This document shows, piece by piece, positions 47,563 through 54,147 of a DNA stretch of 54,147 nucleotides. The stretch is from Psychromonas algicola. Lineage in GTDB: Bacteria > Pseudomonadota > Gammaproteobacteria > Enterobacterales > Psychromonadaceae. Position numbers and translations under genes: made by a program. The DNA lies in assembly GCF_004378355.1 (NCBI RefSeq), contig NZ_SNUB01000025.1:1-54147 (forward strand), in the 5' to 3' direction. Position 1 is the first letter of the stretch. Each line of letters opens with the position of its first letter. The notes below the pieces were generated by a model. The model made no database searches. It was given only the letters and a program-made list of their open reading frames with translations, and was not told the DNA's origin.

Positions 47563-50208
47563 ATGTCAGAAATTCTATTAAAAGACCTCGCTAAAGATTT
47601 AAATAAATCTGAAGAAGCGTTAGTAAAACAGTTTGCCGATGCCGGTATTACTAAAAAAGCAGACGATAAAGTAAGTGTTGAAGAAAAAGAAAAATTAACT
47701 ACTTATTTGCAAAAACAGCACGGTGGTGCGCAGAAAAAGAAAATGACTTTACAACGTAAAACTAAAACAACGTTGAATGTAAAAGGTCAATCAAACGCAG
47801 TCAATGTTGAAGTACGTAAAAAACGTACTTTCGTTAAACGCAGCGATGAAGAGCTTCAAGCTGAAAAAGAAGCAGAGCAAGCGCTTAAAGCTGCTGAAGA
47901 AGCTAAAATTCAAGCCGAATTAGATGCTAAAAAAGCACAAGCTGAAAAAGTACTAGCAGAGAAACTAGCTGCTAAGAAAGAAGCTGAAAGCAAAGCAAAA
48001 GCAGCGGCTGCAGCAAATAAACAAAAGCAAGCGGCAACTAAGTCGGTTAAAACTGAAGAACAGCTTCAGTTAGAAAAAGAACAAGCTGACCTACTTAAGA
48101 AAGCTGAAGCAGAAGCATTAGCGAAAGCAGAAAAAGATGCCGCAGAGCAAGCAGAACTGGCTAAAAAATTAGCTGAAGAAAATGCAGCTCGTTGGGCAAA
48201 AGAAGAAGCTGACCGTAAAGCATTAGAAGGTGCAGATTACCATGTAACTACATCGACAGAAGCGCGTGCAGCGGAAGATGCAGTTGATACAAAAGCTGAA
48301 GGCCCATCACATCGTAAGAAAAAGAAAAAAGCGCCAGCAGCAAAACCGCTTGAAACGGTTTATAACCGCCGTGGTAACAACCGTCGTGGTAAAAAAGGGG
48401 CTACAGCAACACCTTCAGCATTACAGCAAGCATTTGAAAAACCTGCGGCTAAAGTTGAGCGTGATGTTAAAATTGGCGAAACAATTTCAGTAGCAGAACT
48501 AGCGAACAAAATGGCTGTTAAAGCAACTGAAGTAATCAAAGTGATGATGAAAATGGGTGCTATGGCAACCATTAACCAAGTTATCGACCAAGAAACTGCT
48601 TCTATCGTTGCAGAAGAAATGGGCCACAAAGTTATTCTAACTAAAGAAAATGAGTTAGAAGAGTCAGTAATGGCAGAAGCACAACAAGGTGGTCAAAAAA
48701 CATCTCGTGCACCTGTTGTAACTATCATGGGTCACGTTGACCACGGTAAAACATCATTACTTGATTACATTCGTCGTGCAAAAGTTGCAGATGGTGAAGC
48801 CGGTGGTATTACACAGCATATCGGTGCTTACCATGTTGAAACTGACAAAGGTATGATCTCGTTCTTAGATACACCGGGACATGCTGCGTTTACATCAATG
48901 CGTTCACGTGGTGCTAAAGCAACGGATATCGTTGTACTCGTTGTTGCTGCAGACGATGGCGTTATGCCACAAACAATTGAAGCGATTCAGCATGCTAAAG
49001 CGGCTGGCGTACCTTTAATGGTAGCAATCAATAAAATTGATAAAGAAGGTGCAGATTTTGACCGCGTTAAAACTGAGCTTTCACAGCATGACGTTATCTC
49101 AGAAGAATGGGGTGGTGAAAACATCTTCTCAATGGTATCTGCAAAAGTAGGTACAGGTGTTGATGAATTATTAGATAGCATTCTATTACAAGCTGAAATG
49201 TTAGATTTAGAAGCGGTATCAACAGGTCCTGCATCAGGTGTTGTTATTGAATCTCGTCTTGATAAAGGTCGTGGTCCAGTTGCTTCTATCCTAGTTCAGC
49301 AAGGTGAATTGAAACAAGGTGATATCGTACTTTGTGGCCTTGAATACGGACGTGTTCGTGCAATGCGCGATGAAAATGGTAAGCCAATTGAACTTGCTGG
49401 CCCATCTATTCCAGTAGAAGTGTTAGGTTTATCTGGTGTTCCACAAGCCGGTGATGAAGCGACTGTTGTTAAAGATGAGAAAAAAGCACGTGAAGTAGCA
49501 TTATACCGTCAAGGTAAATTCCGTGATATTAAACTAGCTCGTCAACAGAAAGCGAAACTTGAAAACATGTTCTCTAACATGGAATCAGGCGATGTTTCTG
49601 AACTTAACTTAGTACTTAAAGCTGATGTTCAAGGTTCACTTGAAGCAATTTGTGAATCATTAAACAAACTATCTACAGATGAAGTTAAAGTTAACATCAT
49701 TGGTCGTGGTGTTGGTGGTATTACTGAAACTGACGCATCATTAGCTTCTGCTTCTGGCGCAATCGTTATCGGCTTTAATGTTCGTGCAGACGCAACAGCA
49801 CGTAAATTAATCGATAACGAAGCAGTTGAATTACGTTACTACAGCATCATATATGATCTAATTGACGAAGTTCGTGCCGCAATGAGTGGTTTATTAGCAC
49901 CTGAGTTTAAACAAGAAATTACAGGTATTGCTGATGTACGTGAAGTATTTAAATCTCCTAAGATTGGCTTAATTGCTGGTTGTATGGTGACTGAAGGTAC
50001 GATTAAACGTAATAACCCAATTCGTGTATTACGTGAAAACGTAGTGATTTACGAAGGTGTACTTGAGTCTCTACGTCGATTCAAAGATGATGCAAACGAA
50101 GTACGTAACGGTACAGAATGTGGTATCGGGGTTAAGAACTACAACGATGTGCGCGTAGGCGACCAAATCGAAGTATTTGAAACAATTGAAGTAAAACGTA
50201 CTTTATAA
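47563..50208 (+). CDS. infB: Translation initiation factor IF-2
   Basis: This GTPase brings fMet-tRNA to the 30S subunit. An N-terminal IF2 domain is followed by a long Ala/Lys/Glu-rich helical linker (about residues 95-250) and a second IF2N region. The G domain has GHVDHGKT (390-397), DTPGHAAF and NKID. C-terminal domains bind fMet-tRNA, whose gene lies just upstream. The 881-aa length is normal (E. coli 890). Confidence 0.98.
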   Translation: MSEILLKDLAKDLNKSEEALVKQFADAGITKKADDKVSVEEKEKLTTYLQKQHGGAQKKKMTLQRKTKTTLNVKGQSNAVNVEVRKKRTFVKRSDEELQAEKEAEQALKAAEEAKIQAELDAKKAQAEKVLAEKLAAKKEAESKAKAAAAANKQKQAATKSVKTEEQLQLEKEQADLLKKAEAEALAKAEKDAAEQAELAKKLAEENAARWAKEEADRKALEGADYHVTTSTEARAAEDAVDTKAEGPSHRKKKKKAPAAKPLETVYNRRGNNRRGKKGATATPSALQQAFEKPAAKVERDVKIGETISVAELANKMAVKATEVIKVMMKMGAMATINQVIDQETASIVAEEMGHKVILTKENELEESVMAEAQQGGQKTSRAPVVTIMGHVDHGKTSLLDYIRRAKVADGEAGGITQHIGAYHVETDKGMISFLDTPGHAAFTSMRSRGAKATDIVVLVVAADDGVMPQTIEAIQHAKAAGVPLMVAINKIDKEGADFDRVKTELSQHDVISEEWGGENIFSMVSAKVGTGVDELLDSILLQAEMLDLEAVSTGPASGVVIESRLDKGRGPVASILVQQGELKQGDIVLCGLEYGRVRAMRDENGKPIELAGPSIPVEVLGLSGVPQAGDEATVVKDEKKAREVALYRQGKFRDIKLARQQKAKLENMFSNMESGDVSELNLVLKADVQGSLEAICESLNKLSTDEVKVNIIGRGVGGITETDASLASASGAIVIGFNVRADATARKLIDNEAVELRYYSIIYDLIDEVRAAMSGLLAPEFKQEITGIADVREVFKSPKIGLIAGCMVTEGTIKRNNPIRVLRENVVIYEGVLESLRRFKDDANEVRNGTECGIGVKNYNDVRVGDQIEVFETIEVKRTL

Positions 50209-50230
50209 TTTCAAATTATAAATAATGATT

Positions 50231-50256
50231 AGAATGGGGGCTTTTGCCTCCATTCT
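50231..50256 (+). other. Hairpin between infB and rbfA
   Basis: AGAATGGGGGC/GCCTCCATTCT (one mismatch) with a TTTT loop, followed by TATTTG. The U tract is poor, so it may be a processing or partial termination site inside the operon. Confidence 0.5.
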
Positions 50257-50299
50257 TATTTGAAACAACACTTAAACGGTGTTGATTTAGGAGTGTCAA

Positions 50300-50722
50300 A
50301 TGGCAAAAGAATATAGCCGTGCTTCTCGAGTTTCTCAGCAAGTACAAAAAGAACTTGCTCGAATCTTACAACAAGAAGTAAAAGATCCACGTATTGGTAT
50401 GGTAACCATATCTGGTGTTGATATTACACGTGACCTTGCATATGCAACGGTTTACGTTACTTTCTTCACTGTGGGTGAGCAAACAAACGATGAATCATTA
50501 GAAGGCTTAAATGCTGCTTCTGGTTACATTCGTCGTTTATTGGGCAAAGCAATGAAATTACGCATTGTACCTGAAGTACGTTTCTGTTTTGATGAAACCT
50601 TAACAGAAGGTTTACGTATTTCAGAATTAGTAAGCGGTGCAGTAAAGAACGATAAAGTTAAACTTAAAGAAGCTGGTCGTGAAGAAGACGAACTAGAAGA
50701 AAGTGATGGAGAAGAAAAGTAA
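50300..50722 (+). CDS. rbfA: Ribosome-binding factor A
   Basis: This KH-like factor acts in 30S maturation and cold adaptation. [40 protein letters not shown] and [12 protein letters not shown] are family motifs. An acidic tail follows. It is 140 aa. TTAGGAG precedes the ATG; the stop overlaps the truB start (TAATG). Confidence 0.97.
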   Translation: MAKEYSRASRVSQQVQKELARILQQEVKDPRIGMVTISGVDITRDLAYATVYVTFFTVGEQTNDESLEGLNAASGYIRRLLGKAMKLRIVPEVRFCFDETLTEGLRISELVSGAVKNDKVKLKEAGREEDELEESDGEEK

Positions 50723-51669
50723 TGGCAAAACGTGGAAAGGGTCGCCCGATCAATGGCATCGTACTATTAGATAAACCTACGGACATCAGTTCCAATCATG
50801 CATTACAACGTGTTAAACGTATTTTCTTCGCTAACAAAGCAGGTCATACCGGCGCTTTAGATCCACTGGCAACAGGTATGCTGCCAGTGTGTTTAGGAGA
50901 AGCAACTAAGTTTTCTCAATTTCTTTTAGATTCTGATAAGCGTTATACAGTGACAGCTACTCTTGGAGTGCGCACTGATACTAGCGATTCACAAGGCGAT
51001 ATTGTTTGTGAAAAGCCTGTTGCTGTAACACAAGAACAACTCGATGCTGCTTTAGATACTTTCCGTGGCGACATCATGCAAGTTCCTTCGATGTATTCAG
51101 CATTAAAATTTGAAGGAAAACCGCTTTACAAATATGCTCGAGAAGGCATCACGATTGATCGCCCTGCAAGGCCTATTACCGTGTATGAAATTAATCAATT
51201 ACGCTTTGAAGGCAATGAAGTTGATTTAGATATTCATGTAAGCAAAGGCACTTATATCCGCACCATAGTCGATGATCTTGGCGAGTTATTAGGTTGCGGT
51301 GCACATGTTTCAATGCTTCGTCGTACTCAGGTTGCTGACTACCCTTATCAAAGAATGGTCACGATTGAAGATCTTGAAACGCTTATTGAACAAGCTAAAA
51401 GAGAAGACATTAGCCCTTACGATTTATTAGACCCTCTTTTACTAGACATGGATACAGCCGTTAAGAACTATCCTGAAGTCAATATCTCAGAAGAAATGGG
51501 CTCTTATGTGTTACACGGACAACCGGTTCAAGTGTTTGGCGCGCCAGATGATACGATTGTTAGAATAACAGTTGGAGACCAACGAACCTTTATTGGTGTA
51601 GGGCAAATGAATGATGATGGCTTAATCGCGCCTAAGCGGTTAGCTAATTTAGAGCCATCAGTTGTTTAA
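50722..51669 (+). CDS. truB: tRNA pseudouridine-55 synthase
   Basis: It makes pseudouridine 55 in the T loop of tRNAs. The catalytic aspartate is D47 in [19 protein letters not shown] (E. coli D48). YKYAREGI and [15 protein letters not shown] are conserved. The 315-aa length is standard. It is coupled to rbfA by TAATG. In E. coli rpsO follows; here it does not. Confidence 0.97.
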   Translation: MAKRGKGRPINGIVLLDKPTDISSNHALQRVKRIFFANKAGHTGALDPLATGMLPVCLGEATKFSQFLLDSDKRYTVTATLGVRTDTSDSQGDIVCEKPVAVTQEQLDAALDTFRGDIMQVPSMYSALKFEGKPLYKYAREGITIDRPARPITVYEINQLRFEGNEVDLDIHVSKGTYIRTIVDDLGELLGCGAHVSMLRRTQVADYPYQRMVTIEDLETLIEQAKREDISPYDLLDPLLLDMDTAVKNYPEVNISEEMGSYVLHGQPVQVFGAPDDTIVRITVGDQRTFIGVGQMNDDGLIAPKRLANLEPSVV

Positions 51670-51712
51670 CGCGACTTAATCCTATTCAATTAAAGATGTT
51701 GACCTATTAAAA

Positions 51713-51922
51713 ATGACTAAAATAGATTTTTCTCAAATAAATAAAAGCACTGCAAAGTCCTTTAATCAGCAGCGCAATGTGATTAAGCTCCTTGCCAAAG
51801 GCAAAACGGTATTGTGTGAAGCATGTCAAGAACCGTTAACATTAACGGTAAAAAATGAAGATGAAAGCGGTGTGCAATGCCTAAAAGGGTGCACCCAAAT
51901 TAATTTAGAACTCGATATATAA
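51713..51922 (+). CDS. Small Cys-containing hypothetical protein
   Basis: This 69-residue protein has two cysteine pairs, CEAC (about residues 35-38) and CLKGC near the C-terminus, that could form a zinc ribbon. No family is recognised with certainty. It lies 43 bp after truB and 21 bp before the DsbA-like gene on the same strand, so it is probably co-transcribed. Confidence 0.6.
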   Translation: MTKIDFSQINKSTAKSFNQQRNVIKLLAKGKTVLCEACQEPLTLTVKNEDESGVQCLKGCTQINLELDI

Positions 51923-51943
51923 AGTATTGATAAGGTAAGTTTT

Positions 51944-52546
51944 ATGAGCTCAGAATTATATTTTATTTACGACTCTCATTGCCCGTGGAGTTATGCTGCA
52001 ACACCATTAGTGGTCGCATTAGATGAAGCCTTCCCTGAAATGGAAGTGAATGCTTGGCATTGCGCAAATTACGATGGTGGCAATAGTGTCGGCTTTAATA
52101 CCATTAAAACGGTTGAAAAAATCAGTGGTGTTACTTTTTCACAGGAATACATTCGTTTTGCTGATAGCCCTAAAAACAGCATCATAAGTGCAAACCTTCT
52201 CACTTGGATTGCCACTAAACAGTCAGATAAATTATTACCTGTGTTGCAAGCAATACAATATGCTCACTTTGTTGAAGGCAATTCATTAGGTAAGAAAATT
52301 GATTTCAATGAATTGGCTGAAGATCTTAAGTTATCCATTCCAAACAAGGTCTTTAAAGAAGAACTAAGCAAAGATGCCACATTTACGCTTTCAGATATCA
52401 GTGATTTGCAAGAATTCATGGGGACTGCGGCTTTCCCGGCTTTATTGCTCGTACATAACGATAATGCAGTCTTATTGAATCATGCTGAGTATTTAAATGA
52501 TGTAGAAGCACTCATTGCTGATGTAAATAAGCAATTAAAAGCTTAG
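51944..52546 (+). CDS. DsbA/FrnE-like thioredoxin-fold protein
   Basis: This 200-residue protein has a thioredoxin fold with helical insertion like DsbA/FrnE. The active-site position reads HCPWSY (C13-P-W-S16), so it has one cysteine where oxidoreductases have CxxC; this resembles the monothiol or GST-kappa-like variants. The cis-Pro loop is TAAFPALLLV. No signal peptide is present, so it is cytoplasmic. Its reaction is unknown. Confidence 0.8.
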   Translation: MSSELYFIYDSHCPWSYAATPLVVALDEAFPEMEVNAWHCANYDGGNSVGFNTIKTVEKISGVTFSQEYIRFADSPKNSIISANLLTWIATKQSDKLLPVLQAIQYAHFVEGNSLGKKIDFNELAEDLKLSIPNKVFKEELSKDATFTLSDISDLQEFMGTAAFPALLLVHNDNAVLLNHAEYLNDVEALIADVNKQLKA

Positions 52547-52756
52547 CCTATTGTTCAGCTAAAGTGTTTTTTGCATTTTTCTTAAAAAGTAAACATAACC
52601 ATACTGCTATTATTTAAGCTTTTAAAGGCTCTTTAATAGTGAGCCTTAATTATTAGGAAAGTAGAAAGTAGCGGACACCCATCAACTTTGAATTACTTTA
52701 AAACGTAAACTGCCTTTTAGAAATGCTTATTTTTTGCATTTAGGGGGTAGTTTGTT

Positions 52757-53812
52757 ATGACTCAATCTCGCCAATCGTTAGCTGATACGCCATATTATCA
52801 TTGTATTTCTCGTTGTGTTCGCCGCGCTTATTTATGTGGTGAAGATAAATATACAGAAAAATCATTTGAACATAGACGTCAGTGGGTCGTTGAGCGTGTG
52901 CATTACCTTGCTTCGCTGTTTAGCATTGATATTTGCGCTTATGCCATTATGTCTAATCACTATCATCTAGTGTTACATGTTAATGAAGCATTAAATGAAA
53001 ATTTAAGTCATGAAGAAGTGTGCGAGCGCTGGTGTAAGCTCTATTCAAAACCTGTATTAGTTGAACGTTGGCAAGCAGAGCAAACAATATCAGAAGCAGA
53101 GAATAAAGCTGCATTGGCTATTATCGACAATTGGAGAAGTCGATTAGCGGATATATCATGGTTTATGCGCTGTTTAAACGAGTTCATAGCACGTAAAGCC
53201 AATAAAGAAGATGAGTGTTCAGGACGTTTATATTCGCCGCCATCCATGGCGCTCACCCTTCGGGCCAGCTAAAGCTGTTCTAATTTGTTCCCTGCAAATT
53301 AGTGGGAAGGTCGGTTTAAATCTCAAGCGCTATTAGACGAAGATGCTTTACTCACTTGTATGGCTTACGTCGATTTGAATCCAGTGCGTGCGAAAATGGC
53401 TGATAGTGTGGAAACGTCAGAATATACATCGGTTTATGAGCGTCTTCATGGTGTTGCTCAGCGAAAAGAAAAGCCACTAGAATATCATTTTACTAAAAAA
53501 CCTTTATTTGGTTTCGTTGGTGATGAAAGTGAACAATCAACACAAGGCATTCCCTTTTCATTATTAGATTACATAGAGTTAGTTGATTGGAGTGGTCGCA
53601 TAATTAGAGAAGATAAACGTGGTGCAATTTCAAGTCAGCGGCCTAGATTACTTTCCACGCTTGGATTAGACGATGATACTTGGTTATCACTAGCCAGTAG
53701 TTTTGGTAAAGATTATCACGGAGCAGTGGGCTCATTGGAAGCGTTAGCGACTTATGCAAGCAATACTGGTAAACGGTGGATAGCGAGTAAGAATCAATTA
53801 CGACTGCATTAA
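52757..53812 (+). pseudogene. REP-associated/IS200-like transposase gene, interrupted
   Basis: The first part (52757-53230) has the Y1/HUH transposase region ADTPYYHCISRCVRRAYLCG and MSNHYHLVLH. The second part (from 53303) continues in the same frame with WEGRFKSQALLDEDALLTC and YVDLNPVRAKMADS, ending at 53812. Between them 72 bases carry two in-frame stops (53270-53272 and 53300-53302). Without them the protein would be about 327 aa. The usual catalytic tyrosine was not identified: the matching helix reads FMRCLNEFIARKAN. The gene is probably inactive. Confidence 0.85.
53231..53302. mobile_element. 72-bp palindromic insertion (REP-like) in the transposase gene
   Basis: The insert has two perfect hairpins, CGCCAT/ATGGCG (about 53238-53251) and AATTTG/CAAATT (about 53282-53300), with CACCCTTCGGGCC between them. 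Its removal restores GR(F/L)-WEGRFKSQ, the continuous family sequence. Exact ends are uncertain by a base or two. It resembles a repetitive extragenic palindrome unit. Confidence 0.6.
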
Positions 53813-54004
53813 TTCGTGTGCTTTCCTATTCACAGCATCATCAATACAATCATTAGCTACCGCTAATATTTATCACATCTGAAAAAGCTATTATTTACCT
53901 GAAACTCCCACAAATTTATATTTTGCAAGGCCAAGTAAAGCTATTACCGTTATTACTTTTATTTTTCACTAACGAAAATAGCTTTTTTTTGGAGGTTTAA
54001 ATTA
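53813..54004. other. Intergenic region before the IS110-like element
   Basis: AT-rich. One hairpin ATTAGC/GCTAAT (53852-53867), followed by ATTTAT, may be a weak terminator for the transposase remnant. TGGAGG at 53990-53995 is ribosome-site-like but is followed only by a short frame from 54005. Nothing else is seen. Confidence 0.4.
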
Positions 54005-54038
54005 ATGGATGTCCAAGTTTACTTGATGGATGCTGAGA

Positions 54039-54115
54039 TGGTCACTCCAAAACGGCATCGCAATGTGCCAAGATAGATAAGTATTCAGCAAATCAATCTA
54101 AATATGGAGTGACCA
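54039..54115 (+). promoter_or_regulatory. Inverted repeat covering the transposase ribosome site
   Basis: TGGTCACTCC (54039-54048) and GGAGTGACCA (54106-54115) are perfect 10-bp complements. The right arm contains the GGAG ribosome site of the gene starting at 54118. In a transcript entering from outside, the pairing would hide that site and limit transposase translation. Confidence 0.6.
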
Positions 54116-54117
54116 AC

Positions 54118-54147
54118 ATGAAATGTAGCGTAATTAGTATCGACTTA
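54118..54147 (+). CDS. Start of IS110-family transposase (partial)
   Basis: Only ten codons are present (MKCSVISIDL) before the window ends. The form M-K-x4-I-x-D-L matches the N-terminus of IS110-family DEDD transposases, where this Asp is the first catalytic residue. GGAG lies 8 bases before the ATG. The family call rests on very little sequence. Confidence 0.5.
   Translation, partial: MKCSVISIDL

Larger units (their letters stand above)
54005..54147 (+). mobile_element. Left part of a probable IS110-family element
   Basis: The window ends within an apparent insertion sequence: a non-coding lead of about 110 bases and then a transposase start. In IS110 elements the non-coding end beside the recombinase gene encodes a bridge RNA; this lead is where one could lie. 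The outer boundary is not defined by the sequence. ATGGATG at 54005 is repeated at 54026. Confidence 0.45.

Overview
The window reads as chromosome of a low-GC marine gammaproteobacterium. It carries both a complete Rnf (Rsx) operon and a complete Na+-NQR operon. It also has E. coli-like gene order in two housekeeping blocks and initiator tRNA, ClpS/ClpA and NusA/IF2 sequences of gammaproteobacterial type. A Psychromonas-like organism (Psychromonadaceae or a nearby Alteromonadales/Vibrionales lineage) is the best guess. That assignment is inference from gene content, not a database match.

Layout. (1) 34-6747, minus strand: rnfA-B-C-D-G-E-nth, an electron-transport complex operon ending with endonuclease III and a terminator. 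(2) 6748-7135: divergent control region with a palindrome before rnfA and, before nrdD, a textbook FNR site, a -10 box and two NrdR boxes 32 bp apart. (3) 7136-15620: anaerobic ribonucleotide reductase nrdD and its activase nrdG, pushed apart by about 5.3 kb of accessory DNA. This DNA holds an Abi_2/HEPN gene, a second HEPN-like gene with a small overlapping partner bracketed by an inverted pair of dispersed repeats, a LysE-type exporter, a secreted protein and a small Cys-rich protein. (4) 15829-21429: cheV, then clpS-clpA, infA, bpt and a bolA-type gene; ClpS, ClpA and Bpt belong to one N-degron pathway. (5) 21725-28834: nqrABCDEF-apbE-nqrM, i.e. the Na+ pump plus its flavin transferase and its iron-site maturation factor. 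(6) 28879-37858: yaiI, a cold-shock gene with a strong promoter and long leader, a MITE-like element, a histidine kinase divergent from a trans-sulfuration enzyme with repeated operator-like dyads between them, an RRM protein, an MFS transporter, prfC and tatD. (7) 37934-51669: greA, yhbY, rlmE, ftsH, folP, glmM, secG, tRNA-Leu(GAG), a tandem array of tRNA-fMet-like units ending in an intact tRNA-fMet, then rimP-nusA-infB-rbfA-truB. (8) 51713-54147: two small genes, a transposase gene broken by a 72-bp palindromic insertion, and the first codons of a probable IS110-family transposase cut by the window end.

How it fits together. The respiratory genes build two related membrane complexes, Rnf and Nqr, that carry covalent FMN on Thr residues visible here; ApbE attaches the FMN. 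The nrd genes supply deoxynucleotides without oxygen and their control sites match that role. The rimP-truB block is translation and transcription machinery.

The most unusual structures are the tRNA-fMet-like array (three copies with the same insertions on a 169-bp period), the repeat-bracketed HEPN gene pair inside the split nrdDG locus, the 38-bp repeats in front of the trans-sulfuration gene, and the palindromic element inside the transposase gene. No complete new system can be claimed from sequence alone.
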